Assembly: GCF_947504135.1 (NCBI RefSeq)
Contig: NZ_CANNGG010000004.1
Coordinates: forward strand, 248,001 to 312,000
Length of the DNA stretch: 64,000 nucleotides
Direction of reading: 5' to 3'
Origin: an uncultured Tenacibaculum sp.
GTDB taxonomy: Bacteria; Bacteroidota; Bacteroidia; Flavobacteriales; Flavobacteriaceae
The position numbers were made by a program, and so were the translations under genes. A model generated the notes under the pieces. It had not been told where the DNA came from and searched no databases. It saw nothing but the letters and a program-made list of their open reading frames with translations. Below, piece by piece: positions 1 through 8,370 of the stretch. Each line of letters starts with the position of its first letter. Positions within the stretch are counted from its first letter, which is position 1.

Positions 1-177
1 ACAAATACAACAGAAGAATTAAATTCATTTAATAATCTGTATGAAATAATGCCACTTCAAATACCAAGAACCTTTAAAAAGATGTGGTTAGATCGTTCTA
101 CCGATATGAGTGATGTAGAGTATTTAATTAACAATCCGTACGACGCTAAATACAATATTCAGAAGATAATAACTTGA
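1..177 (+). CDS. C-terminal end of an unidentified protein (partial)
   Basis: An open frame enters from the left edge and closes at TGA 175-177, giving 58 residues without a start. It reads as ordinary protein (for example PLQIPRTFKKMW and DVEYLINNPYDAKYNI), polar and without a membrane segment or recognisable catalytic motif. I do not recognise the family from this tail. It converges on the minus-strand patatin gene, and a hairpin sits between the two stops. Confidence 0.6.
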   Translation, partial: TNTTEELNSFNNLYEIMPLQIPRTFKKMWLDRSTDMSDVEYLINNPYDAKYNIQKIIT

Positions 178-183
178 AAACAA

Positions 184-218
184 AGAGAACTAACTATCTT
201 ATAAAGCTAGTTCTTACT
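184..218. terminator. Putative bidirectional terminator hairpin
   Basis: AGAACTA (186-192) pairs with TAGTTCT (208-214) between two convergent stop codons. The T-rich flanks are modest on both sides, so the hairpin is probable but weak. Confidence 0.4.
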
Positions 219-1015
219 TATTTTGCAAATTTATCTTCGATGTATTTTTTAGCTGTTTCGTAAATAGCGTCTACCTCTTTAATATTGAATCCGCTAAACT
301 CTCCTAACGGATAACAAATAGTTGCATAGGTGCTAAAAAACTTGTATTCTTCGGATGATAACATCAACAATTTAGAGGTATGTGCCAATACTTTAATTGT
401 TGTGTTTAACTCTTTATTTTCTTTTGCTGAAGGAAAAACTACATAGCTTCCAATAACTGGGTACTCTGAGTTTTCAAAAGGTGTAGTAGGAAAATTATCA
501 ATAATACCTCCATCAGAATATAACATGTCATCTATTTTTATAGGGTTGAACAGTCCAGGTACTGCACATGAAGCCAATACAGGTTTTAACAGTTCTCCTT
601 CATAAAAATATTGTGTAGCACATTTATTCAAATTGGTGGTCGATACCGTTAAAGGAATTTCTAATTCTTCAAAAGTTGACTTTATTTTATCTTGAATTAG
701 CCTAGCATAATTATACGAATTGAAGATTCCGGGTTTAGCAATTGTAATCCACGAATATTGAAAAATTTCAGTAGTCCTAAAAAAATTTAATATTTCTTGA
801 GGTTTGATACCCGATGCATACATAGATCCTACTAACGAACCAGAACTGCAGGCAGATATAGCGTTGATTTTAATATGTAATTCTTCTAACTTTTCTAGTA
901 ATGCTACGTGAGCTACTCCTTTTTCTGCACCTCCGCTAAGCACTAAATTTATAGGGGTTTTAGGGTCTAAATCTTTTAATTTTTCAATAGAACACCCATA
1001 CTTTTCTTTTATCAT
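218..1015 (-). CDS. Patatin-like phospholipase / acylhydrolase
   Basis: 265 aa, one patatin domain filling the protein. Visible motifs are the oxyanion-hole loop SGGAEKG (about 28-33), a nucleophile elbow ACSSG with the presumed serine at 57, and the dyad aspartate in SDGG (D168). Patatin-family enzymes hydrolyse acyl esters of membrane lipids with a Ser-Asp dyad. The first glycine of the usual GxSxG elbow is alanine here, which is unusual. There is no signal peptide or beta-barrel, so it is probably cytosolic or membrane-associated rather than a secreted type V patatin. An AraC-type regulator lies 18 bp upstream on the same strand and could be co-transcribed. Substrate unknown. Confidence 0.85.
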   Translation of the reverse strand: MIKEKYGCSIEKLKDLDPKTPINLVLSGGAEKGVAHVALLEKLEELHIKINAISACSSGSLVGSMYASGIKPQEILNFFRTTEIFQYSWITIAKPGIFNSYNYARLIQDKIKSTFEELEIPLTVSTTNLNKCATQYFYEGELLKPVLASCAVPGLFNPIKIDDMLYSDGGIIDNFPTTPFENSEYPVIGSYVVFPSAKENKELNTTIKVLAHTSKLLMLSSEEYKFFSTYATICYPLGEFSGFNIKEVDAIYETAKKYIEDKFAK

Positions 1016-1033
1016 TTTTTGCTTTCTTCTTTG

Positions 1034-2074
1034 TTAAGCTATTTTAACTGCACTAGTTTCTTGCTTGTTTTTTAAAAATTCACTGGGGCTAATTCCGTAT
1101 TTACGTTTAAATATTTTAGAAAAATAACTTCTGCTTGAAAATCCTATCGAATATACAATTTGTGAGATGTTATAATCTGTTGAGTTCATTAAATCTCGAG
1201 CTTCCTCTAAGCGTACGTGTCTAATATATTCTATCACAGTTCTAGAAAACAACAATTTAAAACCTTCTTGCAATTTAGCCTGCGTTAGTCCAATTTCATT
1301 AGCTAATTCTTCTACATTATATTCTTCTGCAACATTATTAAGAATTTTTTGACCTGTTTTTCTAATCAAACTAATTTCTTTTTTTGTTAAGGTAGTTTCT
1401 GGTTTTCTTTTTCTTTTAACATCTTTATTGTGTTGCAACATGTGCTCTGATAAAATTTGGTATACAATACCTTCTTTTATCAAAATACGAATCATTCCCT
1501 TTTGTTTAATCTTATTATATTGCTTTATAAGATTTGCTAATTTTAAATTATAGGTTCCAAAATAAGCAAAAACATTTTCATGCTGTTGATCGTGAAAAAC
1601 TTCATAAAGTCTCTTATTCAATAAAGAAGCATTGTTTAAACGCTTCTTTAAAAACTTTACCCTATTTATTTGTATCTGATGGATTTTAAGTTTTATATTT
1701 TTTTGTAAATACATATAATTATATCCACCATCTTTACTAGTAATAATAACAGATTGATATTGCTCTAACTTTCTTTTTTTATTTTCTAATTCAAACCTAT
1801 GAAAACAATATCCTTCAGTAGTATAAGTAAAATGGATAGGATTATATTCTGAGGCAGTCATAATAAGTGTGATGTTATCTAAGAAAGTTATATCGTATTG
1901 TAAAATACTACCACCCCATTCAAAATTTAAGAACTTAATCTTACCTTTTGCTAATTTGCTATCAACGTCTAAAACGTATTCTCCCCATCTTTCTGTAATT
2001 GTTCCTCCAATTACACCTTGAATTTGCTTAACGGTACCCTGGGTATCTTTAGCAGTAATATTAATTGTAGTCAT
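1034..2074 (-). CDS. AraC-family transcriptional regulator
   Basis: 346 aa. The C-terminal ~100 residues form the two-helix-turn-helix AraC DNA-binding domain. The first HTH lies around VEELANEIGLTQAKLQEGF and the second contains the family signature GFSSRSYFSKIFKRKYGISP. The N-terminal ~230 residues are not a cupin that I recognise; this type of N-terminus occurs in Bacteroidota AraC proteins of unknown ligand. It sits directly upstream of the patatin gene on the same strand (18 bp), so regulation of that gene is a reasonable guess. The 157 bp to the divergent outer-membrane gene at 2232 would carry both promoters. Confidence 0.88.
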   Translation of the reverse strand: MTTINITAKDTQGTVKQIQGVIGGTITERWGEYVLDVDSKLAKGKIKFLNFEWGGSILQYDITFLDNITLIMTASEYNPIHFTYTTEGYCFHRFELENKKRKLEQYQSVIITSKDGGYNYMYLQKNIKLKIHQIQINRVKFLKKRLNNASLLNKRLYEVFHDQQHENVFAYFGTYNLKLANLIKQYNKIKQKGMIRILIKEGIVYQILSEHMLQHNKDVKRKRKPETTLTKKEISLIRKTGQKILNNVAEEYNVEELANEIGLTQAKLQEGFKLLFSRTVIEYIRHVRLEEARDLMNSTDYNISQIVYSIGFSSRSYFSKIFKRKYGISPSEFLKNKQETSAVKIA

Positions 2075-2231
2075 GCTATAGCTGTATGCTATAAAATTAA
2101 TGCTTTTTGTTTAATAATTAAATAAAAAAAATAAACATTTTATTGTAAATGAGCAAAGATTAAAAAGATATGAGCAAATGCAAACTCTTATCTTTATATA
2201 ATTTTGTGGTATAATATTATAACACATAAAA

Positions 2232-2705
2232 ATGAAATTATTAAAGACAGCAATAGCAGGAGCATTATTATTCTTTACAATTGGAGCATCAGCTCAACAG
2301 ATATCTAAAAATGCATTAGGTATTAGATTAGGTGATAATGACGGATTTGGAGGTGAAATCTCATATCAACATTATTTAAAAGAAAATAATCGATTAGAAT
2401 TTGATTTAGGATTTAGAAACTCTAACAATGTAGATGCATTTAAATTAGTTGGTTTATACCAATGGGTGAATAAATTAGACGGAAGATTTAATTGGTTCAT
2501 TGGTGCGGGTGCAGGTGTTGGATCGTATGAAACACCTAATAACGATGGGATTTTTGCTTTAGTTGCTGGTGATGTTGGTATTGAATATAATTTTGATGCC
2601 CCTTGGGTAATCTCACTTGATGTTAGACCTGAGTTAGGTTTAACCAATGATTATAGTGATGATTTAGATTTAGATATCGCATTAGGTATTAGATACCAAT
2701 TTTAA
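2232..2705 (+). CDS. Small outer-membrane beta-barrel-like protein
   Basis: 157 aa with a clear Sec signal peptide (KLLKTAIAGALLFFTIGASAQ, cleavage near residue 22). After it come alternating aromatic/hydrophobic strands and a C-terminal aromatic residue (LGIRYQF), the pattern of 8-stranded outer-membrane barrels. A TAATTTTG box at 2199-2206 fits the Bacteroidota -7 element about 26 bp before the ATG, though no clear -33 TTG is seen. It is followed at 24 bp by a small membrane protein and then a DUF2383 protein, a grouping that looks like an envelope-stress set. Exact function unknown. Confidence 0.75.
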   Translation: MKLLKTAIAGALLFFTIGASAQQISKNALGIRLGDNDGFGGEISYQHYLKENNRLEFDLGFRNSNNVDAFKLVGLYQWVNKLDGRFNWFIGAGAGVGSYETPNNDGIFALVAGDVGIEYNFDAPWVISLDVRPELGLTNDYSDDLDLDIALGIRYQF

Positions 2706-2729
2706 TAATAATTAATAAAAACAAAAAAA

Positions 2730-2930
2730 ATGAACAAGACTATAAAATTAATTCTAATAGTAATAGGTGTAGCATTGACACTATATGGAGTATTTAAAAT
2801 TGTATCTCCAGAGGCATCTGTTGATATAGGAATCGCAGAATTTACAGAACAAAACAACAAAGATGCTTATATAACACTTGGTTTAGGTATAGTTGTTTTA
2901 CTAGTATCTTTTTTTACATCAAAAAAATAG
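2730..2930 (+). CDS. Small two-TM membrane protein (DUF3185-like)
   Basis: 66 aa with two hydrophobic helices (about 5-25 and 47-63) separated by a short polar loop, and a charged SKK tail. The layout (IGVALTLYGVFKIVSP, then LGLGIVVLLVSFF) resembles DUF3185-type small inner-membrane proteins, but this is a resemblance, not an identification. It lies 24 bp after the barrel-protein gene and 73 bp before the DUF2383 gene, probably one transcription unit. No catalytic residues are evident. Confidence 0.65.
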   Translation: MNKTIKLILIVIGVALTLYGVFKIVSPEASVDIGIAEFTEQNNKDAYITLGLGIVVLLVSFFTSKK

Positions 2931-3003
2931 AATGAATAGCATTGATGCAAAATGAGTAAGCATCAAAAAAGAACATACTCTTAACATTAAAATATCTTAA
3001 ATT

Positions 3004-3456
3004 ATGTATAGTTACACACAAGAAGTTGCCGAAAAATTAAATAACCTTTTAGAAAAGAATTATGATGCAGTTAAAGGTTATGAAACAGCTGCAAATAATG
3101 TTAAAAGTGAATCTTTAACAAACTTTTTTAATCGAAGAGCTAATGAACGTAAAGATTTTGGAAAAGAACTTAAAGCAGAAATAACATCTTTTAACCAAAA
3201 ACCTGATAAAGGCGGAAGTATTACTAGTAAAGCCCACAGAATGTGGATGGACACCAAAGCTTTCTTTTCTAATGAAGACGAAGAAGCTATGCTAGAAGAA
3301 GCTTTAAGAGGAGAAAAAGCAGCTCTAGAAGAGTATAACGAAGTTATTAACTCGGGGTTACATTTACCAGAATCTACTTTAAACTTAATCAAATCTCAAC
3401 GAGATATGATTTTAAATGATGCCATATTCGTTAAAAAGTTAGAAGAAGTGGAATAA
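3004..3456 (+). CDS. PA2169 family four-helix-bundle protein (DUF2383)
   Basis: 150 aa, all-helical and highly charged. The N-terminal part (EKLNNLLEKNYDAVKGYETA) and a second repeat (GEKAALEEYNEVI) match the DUF2383/PA2169 ferritin-like bundle, which usually has about 140-150 residues. No signal peptide. The biochemical role of the family is unknown; members are often stress-induced. The gene ends just before a strong hairpin shared with the convergent bshA. Confidence 0.82.
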   Translation: MYSYTQEVAEKLNNLLEKNYDAVKGYETAANNVKSESLTNFFNRRANERKDFGKELKAEITSFNQKPDKGGSITSKAHRMWMDTKAFFSNEDEEAMLEEALRGEKAALEEYNEVINSGLHLPESTLNLIKSQRDMILNDAIFVKKLEEVE

Positions 3457-3476
3457 TAAATAGTAGATAGTTTTTA

Positions 3477-3501
3477 AAAAGCAGGTTAAACACCTGCTTT
3501 T
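3477..3501. terminator. Bidirectional intrinsic terminator
   Basis: AAAAGCAGGT and ACCTGCTTTT form a 10-bp stem around a 5-nt loop. It serves the DUF2383 gene on the plus strand. On the minus strand the bshA stop codon (3486-3488) lies inside the hairpin. Confidence 0.8.
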
Positions 3502-4640
3502 CTTATGTCTACCGCTTTTTTAGAGCAACTTTTATAAATGTCTTCATACACAGGTAAAATATTTTCTAATGAAAAGGATTTAATATGTTCTTTCGCATTT
3601 TCTTTAAATTGATTTAAAACAGCTTCATCTTTTAAAATGCTAATAGCATTATTTGCCATTTCATCAATATCACCCAAATCACTTAAAAAACCTGTTTCTC
3701 CTTGAATATTTACTTCTGGTAACCCGCCTGTATTGGTAGAAATTACTGGCGTGCTTGCCGCCATAGCTTCTAAAGCTGCCAATCCGAAACTTTCTGTTTC
3801 CGAAGGCAATAAAAACACATCGGTATAACATAAAATTTTAGCTACTTCAGTACTATTTCCCATAAATAGTACTTTATCTTCTATTTTTAGTTTTTTCGCT
3901 AAGTTTTCAGCTTTTAAACGTTCTGGTCCGTCACCAACCATTAATAATTTTGAAGGTATTTCTTTTTGAACTTTATTAAAAATTCGAATAACATCATCGG
4001 TACGTTTTACAGGACGAAAATTACTAATATGTGTTAAAATTCGTTCATGTGGTTTCGCTAGTGCTTCTCTTTTACACTCTCCTTCATGCGCTTTATCATA
4101 CTTTTCACCATCAATAAAATTATAGACAACTTTAATATCTTTTTCAATATTAAATAAACGAAGGGTATCTTCTTTTAAACTGTTAGAAACTGCCGTAACT
4201 TCATCAGATTTATTGATGCTAAATTCTACCGCTGTCTTATACGTTGGATGACTTCCTACTAAAGTAATATCAGTACCATGCAACGTCGTTACAACCTTTA
4301 CATTAATACCTTTATCTTCTAACATTTTTTTTGCCATATAAGCCGCATAGGCATGTGGAATAGCATAATGTACATGTAAAACTTCAAGTTCATATTTTAC
4401 TACTACTTCTACCATTTTACTTGATAAAGCCAATTCGTAAGGTTGGTATTGAAATAGTGGATATTCCTCTAAAACAACTTCATGAAAGTGTAAACGGTGT
4501 GAAAAGAAATCTAATCGAACAGGTTGATTGTAAGTTATAAAATGTACTTCGTGACCTTTATCAGCAAGAGCCATTCCTAATTCAGTTGCTACAACTCCAC
4601 TTCCACCAAAGGTTGGATAACATACAATTCCTATTTTCAT
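3486..4640 (-). CDS. bshA: N-acetyl-alpha-D-glucosaminyl L-malate synthase BshA
   Basis: 384 aa GT4 glycosyltransferase that transfers GlcNAc from UDP-GlcNAc to L-malate, the first step of bacillithiol (a low-molecular-weight thiol) synthesis. The N-terminus MKIGIVCYPTFGGSGVVATE is characteristic of BshA. The C-terminal half carries the GT-B nucleotide-sugar site, ending in the motif ETESFGLAALEAMAASTPV, where the first E and the EAMA segment match the family's EX7E. Length is normal for the family. The other bacillithiol genes (bshB, bshC) are not in the window. It is transcribed away from the transketolase gene and separated from it by a terminator, so it has its own promoter. Confidence 0.93.
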   Translation of the reverse strand: MKIGIVCYPTFGGSGVVATELGMALADKGHEVHFITYNQPVRLDFFSHRLHFHEVVLEEYPLFQYQPYELALSSKMVEVVVKYELEVLHVHYAIPHAYAAYMAKKMLEDKGINVKVVTTLHGTDITLVGSHPTYKTAVEFSINKSDEVTAVSNSLKEDTLRLFNIEKDIKVVYNFIDGEKYDKAHEGECKREALAKPHERILTHISNFRPVKRTDDVIRIFNKVQKEIPSKLLMVGDGPERLKAENLAKKLKIEDKVLFMGNSTEVAKILCYTDVFLLPSETESFGLAALEAMAASTPVISTNTGGLPEVNIQGETGFLSDLGDIDEMANNAISILKDEAVLNQFKENAKEHIKSFSLENILPVYEDIYKSCSKKAVDIRKAGV

Positions 4641-4733
4641 GTTTACTGTTTGATTATTTTTAAGTTTAGAATATAGTTAATGACGTAAATTTACGGTATT
4701 ACTTACGTTTATATGTAAAGAATTTCATAAAAT

Positions 4734-4768
4734 AAAAACGCCATTACATAGTTTGTAATGGCGTTTTT
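4734..4768 (-). terminator. Intrinsic terminator after the transketolase N-half gene
   Basis: CGCCATTACA (4739-4748) pairs with TGTAATGGCG (4754-4763) around a 5-nt loop, flanked by A5 and T5, so it would work on either strand. It separates the transketolase gene from bshA. Confidence 0.85.
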
Positions 4769-4789
4769 AATCTATAAATTATCTGTAAT

Positions 4790-5635
4790 TTAATAATCTC
4801 CTAATGTTTCAGGGTTTTGAGCTAAAGCAGATGCTAATTGTTCATCATTTGGTGCTTTACCATGCCACGCGTGAGTGTGCATCATAAAATCTACACCATT
4901 ACCCATTTCAGTATATAACAAGACACAAACTGGTTTTCCTTTTCCTGTGCGAGATTTTGCATCAGCCATTCCGTTTAAAATAGCTTCAACATTGTTTCCT
5001 TCTTTGATTTCTACAACATCCCATCCAAAAGCTTCAAACTTAGCTTTTAAACTTCCCATAGGTAAAACTTCATCAGTAGAACCATCGATTTGTTTTTCGT
5101 TTAAATCAACTGTAGAAATTAAGTTATCAATCTTTTTAGCAGAAGCATACATAGCAGCTTCCCAAATTTGACCTTCTTGTAACTCTCCATCACCATGTAA
5201 TGAATATACAATTTTACCGTCTCCATTTAACTTTTTTGCTTCAGCAGCACCGATAGCAACACTCATTCCTTGTCCTAACGATCCTGAGGCAATACGAATA
5301 CCTGGTAAGGCTTCGTGCGTAGTTGGGTGACCTTGTAAACGAGAGTCTAACTTTCTAAAAGTTGCCAACTCAGCTACAGGGAAAAATCCGCTATGAGCTA
5401 GTACACTATAATATACAGGTGAAATATGTCCGTTTGACAAGAAAAATAAATCTTCATTTGTACCGTCCATGGTAAAATCGGTAGAATAATCCATAATTTT
5501 CTGATACAAACAGGTTAAAAATTCAGCACACCCTAAAGAACCTCCTGGATGACCTGAATTTACAGCATGTACCATTCGTACAATATCTCTACGAACTTGT
5601 TGTGTAAAATCTTGTAATTGTTGTGTTGTTGGCAT
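4790..5635 (-). CDS. Transketolase, N-terminal (TPP-binding) subunit
   Basis: 281 aa matching only the first domain of transketolase, as in the split transketolases of many Bacteroidota and archaea. Visible parts are the substrate-side SGHPGGSLG (about 27-35), GSLGQGMSVAIGAA (about 118-131) and the diphosphate/Mg motif GDGELQEGQIWEA (about 149-161). It would bind thiamine diphosphate and form the active site with a separate C-terminal (Pyr) subunit in the pentose phosphate pathway. That second subunit is not adjacent: the gene is bounded by a terminator downstream and a plus-strand gene upstream. A TACATTTG box (minus strand, 5657-5664) close to the start fits a -7 promoter element. Confidence 0.9.
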   Translation of the reverse strand: MPTTQQLQDFTQQVRRDIVRMVHAVNSGHPGGSLGCAEFLTCLYQKIMDYSTDFTMDGTNEDLFFLSNGHISPVYYSVLAHSGFFPVAELATFRKLDSRLQGHPTTHEALPGIRIASGSLGQGMSVAIGAAEAKKLNGDGKIVYSLHGDGELQEGQIWEAAMYASAKKIDNLISTVDLNEKQIDGSTDEVLPMGSLKAKFEAFGWDVVEIKEGNNVEAILNGMADAKSRTGKGKPVCVLLYTEMGNGVDFMMHTHAWHGKAPNDEQLASALAQNPETLGDY

Positions 5636-5789
5636 TATTGTTTTGTTTTATGCCCACAAATGTACAAAATCAACTTAGAGATTTGAAAAAAACTTGAAGT
5701 TTATAAAGTATTGTTAATTTGGTTTTTATTAACAAAAACACATTTTCAAAATTATACTATTGTTTTAATTAACAACGAAACATTTTACT

Positions 5790-6977
5790 ATGAAAAAATT
5801 ATTACTCCTTTTACTCTTGCATTTTATAAATGTAAATGCTCAAAACACCACTAAAACAGAAGATTACCAATACGTATCAACTATTACGATAGATGAAAAG
5901 AATAAAGAAATTATACCCTTTGTAAATATTTCTAATGTTAAAAGACAGATTTACAGAATTTCTAATGAAAATGGTGAAATAGAATTTCCGTATCTAACCA
6001 GTCACTTAAATGATACAATTGTTTTTAGTGGAATTGGTATTGAAACAAAGAAAATTGTTTTAAAGAATATTGCCCCTAAAGTTTTGTTAGAAAACTCTTT
6101 TGATATTTTAAATGAAATTATTATAACAACTAAAAGATCGCCCGAATCTATACTGAAAGAAGTAATTTCAAAACTAGAAGAAAACCACCCTACGCATCCA
6201 CATAATTATAAACGTTACAGCAAAATACTTTCTAATAAAAATGATATTAATATTTTTGAGTTAGAACTTGTAGCCAAAGAGTTTAGTTTTGGGTATAGAC
6301 AAGAATACATAACTACTTTAGGGTTAGAACGTGTTAATTGGATAACAAAAGACACAACCAATACCTTAAAATATACTTCTCAACTTTTTGCCTATAGAGA
6401 AAATCCAATACAATATGCCAACATTTTACATAAAAGAAAGCATAAAAAATTTACTTTAAATTTTGCTACAACCAACAAAAAAGAAGAGGAACAATATTAT
6501 ATTATTTCATTTAAAACCGAAAAAGATGACTGGAATTTCACTAATAAATCTTATCCTACAGCCTATTTTGGATCAATTTATATAAGAAAAAATGATTTTT
6601 CGATAGCCAAAATTATTGAAAAATGGGAAGGTATTCTTAAAAATGATGATTTAGATTATTATCTTAATAAGACTAAACATAGGAACATTATTGATATAAA
6701 ATTAAAAGAACAAAGCATAGCTGTTTTCAATAAAAAAATTGAGAATAAGTACTATGTTAGTAATTTTGATTATAAAAATTATAGTGAAGTCACTTTTAAC
6801 AGTAAAAAAACAATAAATTCTAGCTTTAATTCTAAAAGTTATTTATTTGATTTTGAATTAAATGATGTGAAAGAAATTTCTTACGAGAATTATGAAAATG
6901 AAAAAATAAACACTGTTTTAAATGATACCGAAATAAATACTAATTTTTGGAAAAATTTCACATTATCTGAAATGTAA
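5790..6977 (+). CDS. Secreted CarboxypepD_reg-like domain protein
   Basis: 395 aa with a signal peptide (KKLLLLLLLHFINVNAQ). The N-terminal ~110 residues have the beta-sandwich pattern of carboxypeptidase regulatory-like domains (an exported fold often found at the start of TonB-receptors): IPFVNISNVKR, then ISNENGEIEFPYL, then a GIGIETKKIVL strand, then EIIITTKRSPESIL. The remainder is strand-rich and without a plug or barrel domain that I can place. Probably a periplasmic or outer-membrane-associated protein of unknown role. It stands alone between divergent and convergent neighbours. Confidence 0.7.
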   Translation: MKKLLLLLLLHFINVNAQNTTKTEDYQYVSTITIDEKNKEIIPFVNISNVKRQIYRISNENGEIEFPYLTSHLNDTIVFSGIGIETKKIVLKNIAPKVLLENSFDILNEIIITTKRSPESILKEVISKLEENHPTHPHNYKRYSKILSNKNDINIFELELVAKEFSFGYRQEYITTLGLERVNWITKDTTNTLKYTSQLFAYRENPIQYANILHKRKHKKFTLNFATTNKKEEEQYYIISFKTEKDDWNFTNKSYPTAYFGSIYIRKNDFSIAKIIEKWEGILKNDDLDYYLNKTKHRNIIDIKLKEQSIAVFNKKIENKYYVSNFDYKNYSEVTFNSKKTINSSFNSKSYLFDFELNDVKEISYENYENEKINTVLNDTEINTNFWKNFTLSEM

Positions 6978-7038
6978 TCTAAGTATTGATATTTACTAAA
7001 GATTCTACCTAATTTAGAATTTCATCTCTAAATAATAC

Positions 7039-8298
7039 TTACGTTTTTTGCTTTTTCTTTTTAGCTGCAGGAAACAGTACATTATTCAATATTAAACGAT
7101 ATCCTGGTGAGGTTGGATGTAAATCTAATTCTGTTTTAGGATCTCCTACTCTATGCTGATAATCTTCAGGATCGTGGCCTCCGTAAAAGGTAAACATTCC
7201 TTTTCCTTTGGTTCCGTGAATATAGCGTCCTTCTCCATTGGTTTTATTTCCTCCTAAAACAATAACTGTAGATTTTATAGCATTAGGATCAAACGATGTT
7301 GTTTGTCCCATAAAACCTTTCACTAACATGGTATGATTTTGGGTTAACATGGTCGGTACTTGATCCCATTTTGCAGAAAACTCTTTTAAAACAAAGTAAT
7401 CTACTTCTTTTCTTATTCTTCGTTTTCGAGTCATATCTATTGAAGAAAACTCATAAGTAGTAGGATTTCGAATCAATTCAAAATCTTTAAAAGCAAAGGT
7501 TTTATTAAAATCTATTTTAGATTGATAACTAGGCTCTGAGGCATCTCCATCAAACATTGCTTCACAAATATCTACTCCATCAGCTGCTAAGGCAATATCA
7601 AAACTATCGGTTGCTGAGCACATGGCAAACATGAATCCACCACCAACTACGTAATCACGTATTTTTTTAGCTACAGCACCTTTTTCTTCTGACACTTTAT
7701 TGTATCCTAGTTTCTTGGCTAAGGCTTCTGCATCTTTCTTTTGTTGGATATACCAAGGTGCGGTTCTAAAAGCACCATAAAATCGTCCATATTGTCCTGT
7801 AAAATCCTCATGATGCAAGTGTAGCCATTCATACAATAACAGTTTATCATTTAATACTTCTTCATCGTATACTACATCAAAAGGAATTTCTGCATAGGTC
7901 AATACCATGGTTACTGCATCATCCCAAGGCATTTTATCTTTAGGAGAATACACCGCTATTTTCGGAGCTTTTTCTAAAGTAACTGCTTCTTGATTTTTTG
8001 AAGGTGAAGAAATTTCTTCTAAAATTAATGCTGATTTAGCATCTGGAATGATTTGGTAGGAAACACCTCGGATTTTACACTCATTTTCAACCGCTTCGTT
8101 GTTTTCAATTAAAAAAGCGCCACCATCATAATTTAACAACCATTTTGCTTTTAATCCATTTTGAAGTGCATAATACACAATTCCATACGCCTTTAAATGA
8201 TTCTTCTGATTTTCATTACTCATTGGTACATAAATAAAGGAAGCCCAAATCGTGTTTGAGAATAGAAAAAAGATAAGTATGTATCTAAATTGCTTCAT
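7039..8298 (-). CDS. Conserved exported protein labelled 'asparagine synthetase B' in Bacteroidota
   Basis: 419 aa from the ATG at 8296-8298. An in-frame ATG 21 bp upstream would put charged residues before the signal peptide KQFRYILIFFLFSNTIWAS, so the shorter start is preferred. The family is strongly conserved in Flavobacteriia; recognisable stretches are HLKAYGIVYYAL, LLYEWLHLHHEDFTGQYG, GGGFMFAMCSATDSFD and FYGGHDPEDYQHRVGDP. From general knowledge these are annotated 'asparagine synthetase B', but I see neither the N-terminal catalytic Cys2 of class II glutamine amidotransferases nor an SGGxDS ATP-pyrophosphatase loop, and the protein is exported. The GGG...C segment looks more like a glutamine-amidotransferase/ThuA-like fold. 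True activity unknown. Confidence 0.65.
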   Translation of the reverse strand: MKQFRYILIFFLFSNTIWASFIYVPMSNENQKNHLKAYGIVYYALQNGLKAKWLLNYDGGAFLIENNEAVENECKIRGVSYQIIPDAKSALILEEISSPSKNQEAVTLEKAPKIAVYSPKDKMPWDDAVTMVLTYAEIPFDVVYDEEVLNDKLLLYEWLHLHHEDFTGQYGRFYGAFRTAPWYIQQKKDAEALAKKLGYNKVSEEKGAVAKKIRDYVVGGGFMFAMCSATDSFDIALAADGVDICEAMFDGDASEPSYQSKIDFNKTFAFKDFELIRNPTTYEFSSIDMTRKRRIRKEVDYFVLKEFSAKWDQVPTMLTQNHTMLVKGFMGQTTSFDPNAIKSTVIVLGGNKTNGEGRYIHGTKGKGMFTFYGGHDPEDYQHRVGDPKTELDLHPTSPGYRLILNNVLFPAAKKKKQKT

Positions 8299-8370
8299 TT
8301 TAAAAACTAAAATACACAATTACTTTTTAGCAATTGTGTATTCTATCATATTTTAAGTTTTATTTAAAAT

